Shown here in pieces: positions 1 to 9,210 of a stretch of 15,200 nt of DNA. The DNA comes from Temnopleurus reevesii. Its lineage: Eukaryota > Echinodermata > Echinoidea > Temnopleuroida > Temnopleuridae. Both the position numbers and the translations under genes were made by a program. The stretch lies in contig BQKZ01000656.1 in NCBI GenBank assembly GCA_036244855.1, forward strand, positions 56,771 through 71,970. Reading direction: 5' to 3'. The number at the start of each line of letters is the position of its first letter. The stretch's first letter is position 1. A model generated the notes under the pieces. That model was given only the letters and a program-made list of their open reading frames with translations. It had not been told where the DNA came from and made no database searches.

Positions 1-90
1 TATATCCGGCTTTTGTACCGCGAGACAGGAAGTGACGTATGCGATGAACTTTATCGACTGGAGATGGCCAATCCGGGCCCCGTAACATAA
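1..90 (+). CDS. Possible 3' end of an unidentified upstream gene (partial)
   Basis: Frame 1 is open from the window edge to a TAA at 88-90, giving 29 codons that end in CDELYRLEMANPGPVT. The stretch is richer in GC than its surroundings and has protein-like composition with many charged residues, unlike the stop-dense AT-rich DNA after it. I do not recognise the protein. A GT at 82-83 could instead be a splice donor, but that would end the exon at phase 0. The first F-BAR exon at 6079 needs one base from the exon before it, so the two cannot be joined directly. This could also be chance: 29 open codons is short. It has no visible start and no recognisable domain. Confidence 0.25.
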   Translation, partial: YIRLLYRETGSDVCDELYRLEMANPGPVT

Positions 91-975
91 ACCTTTCCGA
101 TCGATCGTACGATTGATAACAATCGTACGTCTATGGAAAATCATATACTAAAGATTTAGAATTGATCGCAATTTCGTTTGTGTTACAGGCCCCCGGAGTT
201 TGATTTCATCATTTATCATCACTGCGATCATGGCAGATAAAGAAAATGGAAGAAAATTATCCACTGTACATGATTTGTCGAGTTCTCGAAAAGAAAATAT
301 TTGGGCGAACATTAATTTGTAGCTGATTCACTAAATGTTGGACACATTATGATATTAGTGTATTGTTATTTTTTCTCTTTAGAGGACCATTTTCCACAAG
401 TGTAGATTCGTGAAAAAAAATGAGTGAAGATTTTTGCAAATTCATGGATGCAGGATCACCGAAAATAAATTTCCCGTGGTTCATACAGGAGATGAAATAC
501 TTTCATTGTGAGATATGTTGCAAACGAAATGTGGATCGGGTCGCTTAACATAAGAGTTTGTAATTAATCGATAATCTGATTGGTTACTGGACAGTCTCTT
601 GAACAAGACGCGCATGCATCGAAGATCTTGATTGGCCATTTTCATTAGCAATTAACCGCAAACCTCAATGTTACTTGTCCCAGGCCTGCCTTTAAGAATT
701 GTTATAAAGGGTTATAAAAGAGTTATTCATTTTGTGGATTTACTTTGCGTGACATGTTCGTAGTGTGTGACCATGATGTATGTGTGCGTTGAGATATATC
801 TCAGTTGTCTCAGTTGACGAAATGCGCGATGTATCTCTCAGAGGGCATCGCGACGATTCAAGTAGTCAACTTGAAGGTTTTTCTGCTTAAAAATATCATT
901 GAAGTTAAAGGCTCAGAAACACATAGCATTTGCTTGAGTAGAATACTCTTTCCACCAATCATAAGAACCCGGGTC
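91..975. other. Non-coding stretch, no gene seen
   Basis: All frames are broken by frequent stops and no splice-bounded open frame is convincing. The segment at about 590-680 (AACAAGACGCGCATG followed by TTGATTGGC) resembles the interior of the MITE at 14175-14350, so part of this DNA is probably an old relative of that element without recognisable ends. A short open frame at 805-990 has no protein-like features and runs into the tRNA-like sequence. Confidence 0.4.
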
Positions 976-1048
976 ACTCCGGTGGTCTAGTGGTTATGAC
1001 CCTCGTCTGATAACCGATAGTTCACGGGCTCCAATCCCGTCCGGTTGC
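976..1048 (+). ncRNA. Degenerate tRNA-like sequence (tRNA pseudogene or SINE head)
   Basis: The sequence aligns to the tRNA layout. GGTGGTCTAGTGGTTATGAC is a typical A-box/D-arm with a GTC/GAC stem. The anticodon loop reads CTGATAA, with T33 and A37 in place, so the anticodon would be GAT (Ile). The T-arm is ACGGG-CTCCAAT-CCCGT with a perfect 5-bp stem. A run of nine T residues follows at about 1055-1063, as in a Pol III terminator. Against a working tRNA, the acceptor stem pairs at only about four of seven positions, the anticodon stem has mismatched ends, and the B-box GGCTCCAATCC departs from GGTTCGANNCC. A tRNA-derived SINE head or pseudogene is more likely than a functional gene. Confidence 0.5.
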
Positions 1049-1199
1049 TGAGACTTTTTTTTTCATAGATTGGTGAAATTTGTGCTCATTTGAGATTGAA
1101 ATTCAAAGTTCGCAATTGCCCCCCCCCCCCATGTTCGAATTCTCGATGCGCGAATGGTATACAATAGACTTTGGTTTGTCTTTTACAATTTTGATCTCC

Positions 1200-4100
1200 A
1201 GAGGCTTCCTCCGCCTCTGGGAATGAGCAATGGCTATAATTGATAGGTATAACCCCTAGGGATTTGAAAGTGATATATGATGAATAAAAGCTAGGTTGCC
1301 ATCATCATGATCGCGTGGACAAGAGATTTATGGCGGCCACTTACAAGTGATTTTCTATCAATTTCTTTCTTGATCTATGGTTCTTTGCGAATATGTCGGG
1401 TCCTCAATGTGAACAAAAGCTATAAAAGGAATTGGACAAAAGAAAACAACTTCATTCAAGCCTTCACAAAAGCTTCATGATACGTTTTTTTTTAATTTTT
1501 GTTCTCAACATGCTTCATCCGTTCAGGGAATGTACACCGATTTGTATTTCACATACGTTAACAAAATCTAGATCATTTCAATGGTATAATACATGCAGTT
1601 CACTGAATTTAGGCCTTATCTTGCCCTATGATACACAAAAGACCCTTTTCCCCTTTTTTACACTTTTGTTCTCAACGAGCTTCATCTGTTTGGCCGGGGA
1701 ATGAGCAGTATAGTTAGCTATATCACCTCAGAATAAATGATGAATAAAAGCTAGATTGCTAGCATCATGATGAGATTTGCGCATATTTCTCGGCAAGGAC
1801 ATGAAATCGTGGGCACTTAAAAAGTGATTTTCTACCAATTTTTTTTTCGATCTATGGTAATTTTCCGCGATGTCATATCGCCACTGTGAGCAGAAGGGAT
1901 AAAGGAATCGGACAAAGAAAACAACTTCATTCAAGCCTTCACAATAGCTGCATGGGTGCGCTTATGATACACAATGGACCTTTTTCAATCTATGGTTATT
2001 TGCCTTGATCTCAGATCTTCACTTTGAGCAGAATTGGTTAAGGAATTGGACAACGATAACCACTTTATTCAAGCCTTCAAGATAGCTTTATGAGTGCGTG
2101 CAAAACACACAATATACTTTTTTTTTTTTTACAGAAGTGATATAGGAATCGGACAAAGAAAACAACTTCATTCAAGCTTTTACAATTATAGCTTCATTGG
2201 TGCGCGTACATGATACACAATAGAATTTTTCCCCTTTTTTTTTTTTTTACAATTTTGTTCTCAATACGCTTCATTCCTTCGGCCTTGGAATGAGCATTGA
2301 TTATGATTTATAGCTAAATGTCACCACGATATGAATTGTGAATAAAAGCTAGGTTGCTATCATCATGCTCAGATGTGCGCCTGTTTTCCCGACTTGGACA
2401 AGAGATTTATGGCAGACACTTAAAAGTGATTTTCTATCAATTTTCGTCTTGATCTATGGTCATTTGGCAAGATCTCAGTTCGTCACTTTGAGCAGAAGGG
2501 ATAAAGGAATTGGACAAAGAAAACAACTTCATTCAGGCCTCCACAATACGTTCATGGGTGCGCGCAAAACACACAATATACTTTTTTACCGAAGTGGTAT
2601 AGGAATCGGACAAAGAAAACAACTTCAAGCCTTTACAATAGCTTCATTGGTGCGCGTACATGATACACAATATAATTTTTTCCCTTTCTTTCATTTTTTT
2701 TACAATTTTTTTTACAATCCACTAGATTATTTTTATTTTTACAGGAGGAATAAAGGAATTGAACAGAGAAAACAATTTCATTCAAGCCTTCACAGTAGCT
2801 TCATGGATGCGCGTATGATACACAATAGGCCTTCTTTTTATTCTTCTTCTTCTTTTTGTTTACAGTTTTATTCTCAATACGCTTCATCCGTTCGGCCAGG
2901 GAATGATCAGTGATTAAGATTTATAGCTAAATGTCACCACGGTATGAATTGCGAATAAAAGCTAGGTTCCTATCACCATGATCAGATTTGCGCATATTTT
3001 CTAACGTGGACAAGAGATTTATGGCAGACACTTAAAAGTGATTTTCTATCAATTTCCTTCTTGATCTATGGTCATTTGCCAAAATGTCGGATCCTCACTG
3101 TGAGAAGAAGAGATATAGGGATTGGACAAAGAGAACAACTTCATTCAAGCCTTCTCAGCAGTAGCTTCATTGGGGCGCGCATGATCCACAATATACTTTT
3201 TTTTTTATAGAAGGGGTAAAGGAATTGGACAAAAGAGAATAACTTTATTCAAGCCTTCACATTAGCTTCATGCGTGTGAGCATGATAGGCAATACACTTT
3301 CTTTTTACAGTTTTGTTCTCAATACGCTTCACCAGTTCAACCGAGGAATGGGCAATGGTTATAATTTATAGCTAAATGTCACCTTGGAATGAATAGTGAA
3401 TAAAAGCTAGATAGCTATCATCACACTCAGATCAATGCGCGGATTTTCCGGTGTGGACAATAGATTTATGGCAGACACTTAAAAGTGATTTTCTATCAAT
3501 TTCTTTCTTGATCTATGGTTATTTGCCAAGATGTCAAATTCTCATGCACTATGAGCAGAAAGAATAAAAGAATTGGAAAAAGAAAACAATTTCATTCAAA
3601 CCTTCACAATTCATGGTTACGCCCATGACCAACAATAGACCTTTTTTACAGAAGAGATAAATGAATTGGACAAAAGAAAACAACTTCATACAAGCCTACA
3701 TAATAGCTTCATGGGTGCGTGCATGATCCACAATATACTTTTTTTAACAGAAGGGATAAAGGAATTGGACAAAGAAAACAACTTCATTCAAGCCTTTACA
3801 ATAGCTTCATTGGTGCGCATACATGATACACAATAGAATTTCCCCCTTTCTTTCTTTTTGTTTTTACAATTTTCACTGATTTTGTTCTCAATACGCTTCA
3901 TCCGTTCGGCCAGGGAATGGTCAGTGGTTATGATTTATAGCTAAGTATCCCCTCCGAAGGAATGATGAATAAAAGCTAGGTTGCTAACATCATGATCGTA
4001 CGTGCGCAGATCTCCCGGTGTGGACAAGAGATTTATGGCAGACACTTAACAGTGATTTTCTATCAATGTCCTTCTTGATCTGTAGTAATTTCCCATGATG

Positions 4101-5670
4101 TCGGATCCCCACTGTGATCAGAAGGGATAAAGGAATTGGACAAAAGAAATCAACGTCATTTTAGCCTTCACAATAGCTTCGTAGGTGCGCGTATTGATAC
4201 ACAATAGCCTTTTTTTAATAGAAGTTATAAAGGAATTTTACAAAGAAAAATGTATTCGAGCCTTCACAATAGCTTCATGAGTGCGCACATGATCCACAAT
4301 AGACTTTCTTTTTACAGAAGGGATAAAGGAATTGGACAAAAGAGAATAACTTCATTCAAGCCCTCACATTGCTTCATGTGTGCGCGCATGACACACAATT
4401 GACCTCATTTTTATTCTTCTTCTTTTTTTTTTTTTTTTACAGTTTTATTCTCAATACGCTTCATTCCTTCGGCCAAGGAATGATCAGTGATTAAGATTTA
4501 TAGCTAAATGTCACCACGGTATGAATTGTGAATAAAAGCTATGTTGCCATCATCATGATCAGATTTGCGCATATTTCCTGACGTGAACAAGAGATTTATG
4601 GCAGACACTTACAAGTGATTTTCTATCAATTTCCTTCTTGATCTATGGTTATTTGGCAAGATCTCAGTTCGTCACTTTGAGCAGAAGGGATAAAGGAATT
4701 GGACAAAGAAAACCGCCTCATTCCAGCTTTCATGAGTGCACGCATGATACATTTTTGTTTGCAGTTGAGCTAAATATCCCCTCAGAATAAAATCGTCAGC
4801 GTTTTTACGAACCGGCCTATAACTACGGTGGTGCTACTTGAACACGTAGAAAACTCGACATAGCGTCAAATACAATGGCATACCACTTGAATTCATGTTA
4901 TTCCAAAAAGCTTTTATTTTTTAATTGTTCAATTGAATTGCTACGACTGGTTTGTGCAACCATTCCTCGTTAGTAGGCCGGTTCGTAAAAACAGTGACGA
5001 AATGATGAATAAATGCTAGGGTGCTATTATCCTGATCAGTTGTGCGTAGATTTTTTTTCCCGCTGGACAAGAGATTTATGGCAGACGCTTAAAAGTGACT
5101 TTCTATCAATTTCCCTCTTGATCTATGGTTATTTGCCAAAATGTCTGGTCCTCACAGAAGGAGTAAAAGAATGGGACAAAGGGAACAACTAATTAATTTT
5201 AGCCTTCAAAGTAGCTTCATGGGCGCACGCATGATTTACTATATTCTTTTCTTTCTACAGAAGGGATAAAGGAATTGGACAAAGAAAACAACATCATTCA
5301 AGCCTTAACAGTAGTAGGGTGTGTGTACAATACATGATAGACCTTTTTCCTTTTTTAACAGTTTTGTTCCCAATATGCTTCATCCGTTCGGCCAGGGAAT
5401 GAACAGTGATTATGATTTATAGCTAAATGTCACCGCGGTATGAATTGCGAATAAAAGCTATGTTGCCATCATTATTATCAGTTATGCGCAGATTTCCCGG
5501 CGTGGACAAGAGATTTATGGCAGACACTTAAAAGTGATTTTCTATCAATTTCTTTCGTGATCTATGGTTATTTGCTAAGATGTCGGATCCCACTTTGAGC
5601 AGAAGGGATAAAGTAATTGGACAAAGAAAACAATTTCATTTAGGCCTTCGCAATAGTTTCGTGAACAAAA
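1200..5670. repeat. Composite satellite: about nine 430-610 bp units built from ~100 bp subrepeats
   Basis: A higher-order repeat can be followed by the landmark CACTTAAAAGTG plus ATTTTCTATCAATTT. It occurs at about 1338, 1814, 2417, 3029, 3476, 4043, 4616, 5096 and 5525. Each unit runs from GGAATGAGCAGTG, through TAAAAGCTAGGTTGC and GAGATTTATGGCAGACACTT, to GAGCAGAAGGGATAAAGGAA. It ends in one to three copies of a subrepeat of about 95-100 bp (GGAATTGGACAAAGAAAACA, then TTCATTCAAGCC), about 19 copies in all, for example near 1905, 2505, 2603, 3220, 3762, 4128, 4325 and 5268. Unit length follows the number of subrepeats. Many subrepeats are preceded by a long T run and ACAG. The array carries no gene. 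An open frame at 2365-2913 is only the subrepeat read in one phase. Confidence 0.9.
4794..4999. mobile_element. 206-bp MITE inserted in the satellite
   Basis: The ends are inverted repeats: CGTCAGCGTTTTTACGAACC on the left matches the reverse complement of the right end except for two bases near position 6. The match continues through CGGCCTA. The element interrupts a satellite unit. Left of it the unit reads CCTCAGAATAAAAT and right of it AAATGATGAATAAA, while the uninterrupted unit near 1726-1745 reads CCTCAGAATAAATGATGAATAAA. Direct reading gives AAAT on both sides (4790-4793 and 5000-5003), so the target duplication is 3-4 bp. No transposase frame is present, so the element is non-autonomous. 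The superfamily is not settled. Confidence 0.85.
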
Positions 5671-6078
5671 GAGAATGAAGCTTTTCTTTTCATGGAGTCC
5701 GAGCACATGTGACACCAGTTCAACGTTTCTCCGCAGAATAAAATGGCAGGAAATTCATTTTGTATGTATCTAGCTATTGTAAATATTTGAATGGAAGTTG
5801 TTTTATATACTTTATAAATTCCTAGGATTAAAAAAATCCAAATTAAAGGATTGAAAAGTCACTATTAAAGGATTGAAAAGTCAATATTAAAGAATGTAGA
5901 CAGGGACCAATCCATCTTTTGATTTAGAAAAAAAAATAAACATTTCAATCCAGGTTGGATTGGTCCCAAACTAAATATTTTTAGATTGATTTTTCAATCC
6001 TGGGTATCTAGAAATTATGATGAGTCAAGTGAGATTTACATTTATGTGTTTCTTTTTCTTTCTTTTTTTTCGTTTCAG
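5671..6078. other. Intron flank of copy A with two 22-bp minisatellite units
   Basis: After the satellite comes AT-rich unique DNA. At 5845 and 5867 there are two units of AAAGGATTGAAAAGTCAATA plus TT, then text such as AATGTAGACAGGGACCA that recurs at about 7288-7310. The stretch ends in a pyrimidine tract and TTTCAG at 6078, the acceptor of the next exon. The first coding exon upstream of 6079 is not visible here and probably lies outside the window. Confidence 0.6.
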
Positions 6079-6184
6079 TTGCTGAATTCCACACAGCTGT
6101 ATCCCGCACACATGAAGAATATTCAAGAAGTCTGCAGTCATTGGTAGAAACATTCAAGGAGAAGACACTACTTGCTAAAGAAAG
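6079..6184 (+). CDS. F-BAR protein, exon 1 of the visible set, copy A
   Basis: A 106-bp exon lies between a T-rich tract with TTTCAG and the donor GTGAGA. It is read with two bases completing a codon from an unseen upstream exon. The peptide begins AEFHTAVSRTHEEYSRSLQS and continues LVETFKEKTLLAKE. This is the FCH-type helix pattern, in which an acidic pair before Y, then SLQSL, then K-rich residues, matches the [IE]EKEYAxSLxxL signature of F-BAR proteins. F-BAR dimers bind and curve membranes and couple them to actin assembly. The two leftover bases AG join the G of the next exon to make Arg. An almost identical exon is at 7640-7745; the two differences are silent. The subfamily is not determined. 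Confidence 0.8.
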
Positions 6185-6508
6185 GTGAGAGTTTATTAAT
6201 TTATTAATTTATCTATTTGAATTGAATTTATTAATTTATCTATCTATTTGTTTAAGTTTTTTCAGGGGGATTTATGTTAGTGCAACTGACCTACTTTTAA
6301 AGAAAGTCAAATGTTGTAAAATACCCATATACATATCCATAACGTTTATGGAGCTATTGTGAAGGGCTTAAGATGCCTAATTTGCCCATTCTTCTATCAC
6401 TTCTGCTTAACAGTGTGTAATATTGAAGCTAATTTGACAAGAGCCGAGTCACCAGAAAGATATTTTGTTACTGAATGTACACTTCACTTCTGTTCGAATT
6501 AAACGACT

Positions 6509-6542
<34 letters not shown>

Positions 6543-6856
6543 CGTGCTATACACGAGTGTGTTGAGTTTGTAATTGATGTCCTACATTTCTGAGCAAAAT
6601 GTTCCCGTTTTATTAGCTTTTGCTTCAAATGGAATTTTACCAACCTTACGCAATTTCGAGTTAAAGATTGAAAATCAAGTAGATATTTATATTTGAATGA
6701 TACACACTTTAAATGTAAACATCCCCCTATCTTTCTCTCACCCTTTTCTAGCTCTCCCCTCTCTCTCCTCTATCGCTCTCTCTATCCCTATATATTAACA
6801 TTGCGTCAATTGAATGGCATTGTCGTTGTTTGTCTGTCTGTCTATTTGCAATCCAG
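6185..6856 (+). other. Intron A (672 bp)
   Basis: This intron separates the copy A exons. It carries an A run at about 6514-6541, a truncated SINE tail at about 6679-6715 and a CT-rich tract with a TATATATTAACATTG motif before the acceptor ATCCAG. The right third is homologous to the end of intron B (about 9001-9210). The middle is not recognisably shared. Open frames at 6449-6643 (minus) and 6693-7028 have no independent support; the latter only overlaps the next exon. Confidence 0.7.
6679..6715 (+). mobile_element. Truncated SINE tail
   Basis: GATATTTATATTTGAATGAT followed by ACACAC matches the tail of the SINE at 8845-9045 and, in reverse complement, the tail of the one at 9915-10112. The tRNA-derived head is missing here. 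Since the copy B intron has a full copy at the matching place, either copy A lost the head by deletion or copy B keeps more of an ancestral insertion. Confidence 0.5.
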
Positions 6857-6926
6857 GTGGAGTGAATGTAAGAACTTATTCACAGTGTGGGAGAACATTT
6901 TACACGCCTATGGCTCGGCAGCTCAG
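6857..6926 (+). CDS. F-BAR protein, exon 2 of the visible set, copy A
   Basis: A 70-bp exon runs from the acceptor ATCCAG to the donor GTGAGT. With the preceding AG it reads R-WSECKNLFTVWENILHAYG and then SAAQ, ending on a codon boundary. The aromatic LFTVWENIL helix followed by small residues is the second FCH helix, where many F-BAR proteins have a W four to six residues before an acidic-polar stretch. The next exon continues with DHSDLGEAI, as expected for the helix that follows. The copy at 9211-9280 encodes the same peptide with four silent changes. Exons 1 and 2 together are 176 bp, not a multiple of three, so adding or skipping one pair shifts the frame. Confidence 0.8.
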
Positions 6927-6979
6927 GTGAGTTTTGTCATACCATCATCCTCACCCCACCCCTTCACACAAAAAACACT

Positions 6980-7068
6980 GAGGATTTGGCTGGTCCATGT
7001 CACTTGTGTTGCTTACAGTATCTCTTAAAAAGATGCGGTAGCGCAAAAAAAAATGAGAGATCTGGCGG
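6980..7068. repeat. Right end of duplicated block, copy A
   Basis: The text GGTCCATGTCACTTGTGTTG through GAGATCTGGCGG matches 9547-9635 at roughly 80 percent by eye. It ends directly at an ambiguous base at 7069, after which the sequence jumps back to the minisatellite that starts the block. This defines the duplication boundary. Confidence 0.75.
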
Positions 7069-7289
7069 NAGGATTGAAAAGTCAATATTAAAGGATTGAA
7101 AAGTCAATATTAAAGGATTGAAAAGTCAATATTAAAGGATTGAAAAGTCAATATTAAAGGATTGAAAAGTCAATATTAAAGGATTAAAAATTCAATATTA
7201 AAGGATTGAAAATTCAATATTAAAGGATTGAAAAGTCAATATTAAAGGACTGAAAAGTCACTATTAAAGGATTGAAAAGTCAATATTAA
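7069..7289. repeat. 22-bp minisatellite, about ten units, starting at an ambiguous base
   Basis: Units of AAAGGATTGAAAAGTCAATA plus TT start at 7090, 7112, 7134, 7156, 7178, 7200, 7222, 7244 and 7266, with a partial first unit at 7070 next to the N at 7069. The copy A locus has only two units (5845, 5867). The penultimate unit here has the same CACTATT variant as in copy A, so the two arrays are related and this one has expanded. An expanded array beside an N is a natural place for an assembly join. Confidence 0.9.
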
Positions 7290-7639
7290 AGAATATAGAC
7301 AGGGACCAAACCAAATCAGATGAATATCTTTTGGTTAAAAGATACATTTCATTGAAATAGATTGAAAATTTCAATGCAAGATGGATTCGTCTCTGGCTAG
7401 AATATTTTAGATAGGCTTTTCTATTCTTGGTATCTATATTCATTAATTTCATTAATTTCATTTCCAGCAAAATACAAATAAATACAATATAAAGATTGGA
7501 AGATAATTGCAATATTAAAAAAACACATTATACATAAGTGTAAAATATTAGTGATGAAAGTAAAAGAAAACTATAGAGTCTGAGTCAGTTGAGATTTTTA
7601 TTTACGTGTTGTTTTCCTTGTTCTTTTTTTTTCTTTCAG

Positions 7640-7745
7640 TTGCTGAATTCCACACAGCTGTATCCCGCACACATGAAGAATATTCAAGAAGTCTGCAGTC
7701 ATTAGTAGAAACATTCAAGGAGAAAACACTACTTGCTAAAGAAAG
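7640..7745 (+). CDS. F-BAR protein, exon 1 of the visible set, copy B
   Basis: A 106-bp exon has the same length, phase and peptide as the one at 6079. The two nucleotide differences, TTG to TTA (Leu) and AAG to AAA (Lys), are both at third positions. The acceptor is TTTCAG and the donor is GTATTT, weaker than GTGAGA in copy A. If this exon followed the copy A exon at 6857-6926 it would be read out of frame and meet TAG at 7703-7705, so the copies cannot be included in series. It can splice in frame to 9211. It is either a mutually exclusive alternative exon or the other haplotype. Confidence 0.75.
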
Positions 7746-7759
7746 GTATTTGTTCTAAA

Positions 7760-8311
7760 GGCCGACTCACACTTTTGCGTTTTTAGCCCGCATTTTTTAA
7801 AATTAAAAGCGCTCCCTGGACGCACAGTATACGCTGATCAGACAGTGGTCTGACGTTCGGTTTGGGCCCAAGGAGCGTCGGTCCACCGCATAGTCTGCGT
7901 CTTTGTGTGTCCAAGAAGCGCCTTTACTTGTCAAAAAGATATTGGGTCGACGTAGACTAAAAACATGCTCGCTGAACGCATAAAAACGCAGGTCGTACGG
8001 TGGACTGACGTTTGGCGTACGTTCCTTGAGCGGAAGCTGAACGCCGGTCCACCGTCTGGTCAGCGTATTCTGTGCACCCGGGGAGCGTTTTTTTTGTTCC
8101 AAAAATGATGGACCGACGGAGACTAAGAACGCCCCATGGATGCACAAAAATGCAGGTCATACGGTGGACTGGCGTTCAGCATACGCTCCTTGAGCGGAAG
8201 CGGAACGTCAGTTCACCGTCTGGTCAGCGTCTACTGTGCGCTCGAGTAGCGTTTATTATTTAAAAAATGCTGGGCCGGCGAAGGCTAAAAACCCGAAGAT
8301 GTGGGTCTGCC
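7760..8311. mobile_element. 552-bp non-autonomous element with TIRs and ~165 bp internal repeats
   Basis: The ends GGCCGACTCACAC...GTTTTTAGCC (7760-7788) and the reverse complement of 8283-8311 (GGCAGACCCACAT...GTTTTTAGCC) match at 23 of 29 positions. The interior is GC-rich and repeats with a period of about 165 bp, seen at GTCTGCGT 7893, GTCAGCGT 8059 and GTCAGCGT 8223. Within each unit GGTGGACTGACG and CCGGTCCACCG face each other, so the units are also palindromic. Possible flanking duplication is weak (GTTCTAAA left, TCTATAGC right). Overlapping open frames on both strands come from this symmetry and are not genes. The element is absent from the copy A intron and starts 14 bp after the exon 1 copy B donor. 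Confidence 0.7.
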
Positions 8312-8844
8312 TCTATAGCTTACTCTCAATTATCTTTTTTAAAATATTGAAGCAAATTCTCTGGTAGCAAAACATTTTTCCCTTTCACCCGTTTCAGGTG
8401 CCCTTATCGTTTCTGTTCAATATCACAAAAGTACCTTTTCATTTGATAAACAATTATTCAAATCAAACCAAGCACTTTTTTAACTCACGCAAGAATTAAG
8501 AAATGAACATGATCAAGGCGACAAGATAGTAACTCCCTCATTTCACGTGGCAGCCGCCCCTACAAGGCAACAATAGTAAGGAGCACGCAGCATTGCATGA
8601 AGACAAAAGAGATCCTGATATAGCAACAATATCGGAATGTTATAGAGATGACAAATTTCAGGAAGATTTTGAATAATTGACAATCCACAGAAGACGAACA
8701 GAATGCATGAGTCGCTTTTCGAATTTGGTTAATTCTGATCGATTTCTGACATTTCTGAATGTAATTGACCCATTTTAGTCACGTCAAATTCGATTTTAGT
8801 TTTCTCCAGCCTGCAAAATTCCGAGTAAAACTTTTAGTCCACTG
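8312..8844. other. Intron B middle, with a fragment shared with the 10548-10754 MITE
   Basis: No coding signal is seen. The piece ATTGCATGAAGACAAAAGAG at 8592 and the following ATCCTGATATAGC match ATTGCATGAAGACAAAGAAA and ATCCCGACATAGC at 10592. This is probably a decayed member of the same MITE family. I could not find matching inverted ends around it. Confidence 0.4.
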
Positions 8845-9045
8845 GGTGTCGTGTCGTGTACCTGAAATCGAGCTGATTGGAACAATCACAAACTTGACTT
8901 GGGTTTGTTCTTGGACTGAGGGTTCAAGCCCCGGTTGCGTCTATCGTATGCAGGTATGGGGACGTTAAAGGTCGGTCCTCTTCCTCTCTTCCTCTCCTGG
9001 TGTAAATATTCATATTTGAATGATAAACACCATAAATCTCTCCTC
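8845..9045 (+). mobile_element. tRNA-derived SINE, plus strand
   Basis: A B-box-like GGTTCAAGCCC lies at 8921-8931. Its upstream text TACCTGAAATCGAGCTG and downstream body GACGTTAAAGGTCGGTCCTC, CTCTCCTGGTGTAAATATTC and TTGAATGATAAACAC match, element by element, the reverse complement of 9915-10112. The two copies together define a SINE of about 200 bp with a tRNA-like head and a TAAATATTCA...TTGAATGAT tail. This copy sits in intron B, and its tail alone survives in intron A. Its exact ends are not fixed. Confidence 0.65.
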
Positions 9046-9080
9046 CTCTTTCTCTCTCTCCCTCTCCCCTCTCTTTCTCC

Positions 9081-9083
<3 letters not shown>

Positions 9084-9149
<66 letters not shown>

Positions 9150-9150
9150 T
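9084..9150. repeat. Compound (TC)n-(TA)n microsatellite
   Basis: A run of TC dinucleotides passes into TA dinucleotides just before TTAACATTGCATCAA. Intron A has a shorter, interrupted CT-rich and TATATA tract at the same relative place (about 6755-6797), so the array has expanded in copy B. Two open frames across it encode only Leu-Ser and Ile-Tyr runs and are not genes. Confidence 0.95.
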
Positions 9151-9210
9151 AACATTGCATCAATCGAGTTATATTTTCTTTGTTTGTTTGTCTGTCTGTT
9201 TTCAATGCAG

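Noticed and set aside
1195..1222. Hairpin CCAGAGG...CCTCTGG as a regulatory structure
   Set aside because: A single 7-bp stem without context is expected by chance in a window of this size.
1432..1704. 90-codon open frame
   Set aside because: It lies in the satellite array and matches its subrepeat; no family resemblance.
2365..2913. 182-codon open frame with repeated QRKQLHS peptide
   Set aside because: It is the satellite subrepeat read in one phase; other units have stops in the same frame, and indels shift the phase between copies.
4700..5700. CRISPR-like array
   Set aside because: Repeat units are hundreds of bases long with similar, not unique, spacers, and the host is clearly eukaryotic.
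7803..8263. Overlapping open frames on both strands
   Set aside because: They come from the GC-rich palindromic repeats of the element at 7760-8311; their similarity to each other reflects the tandem units.
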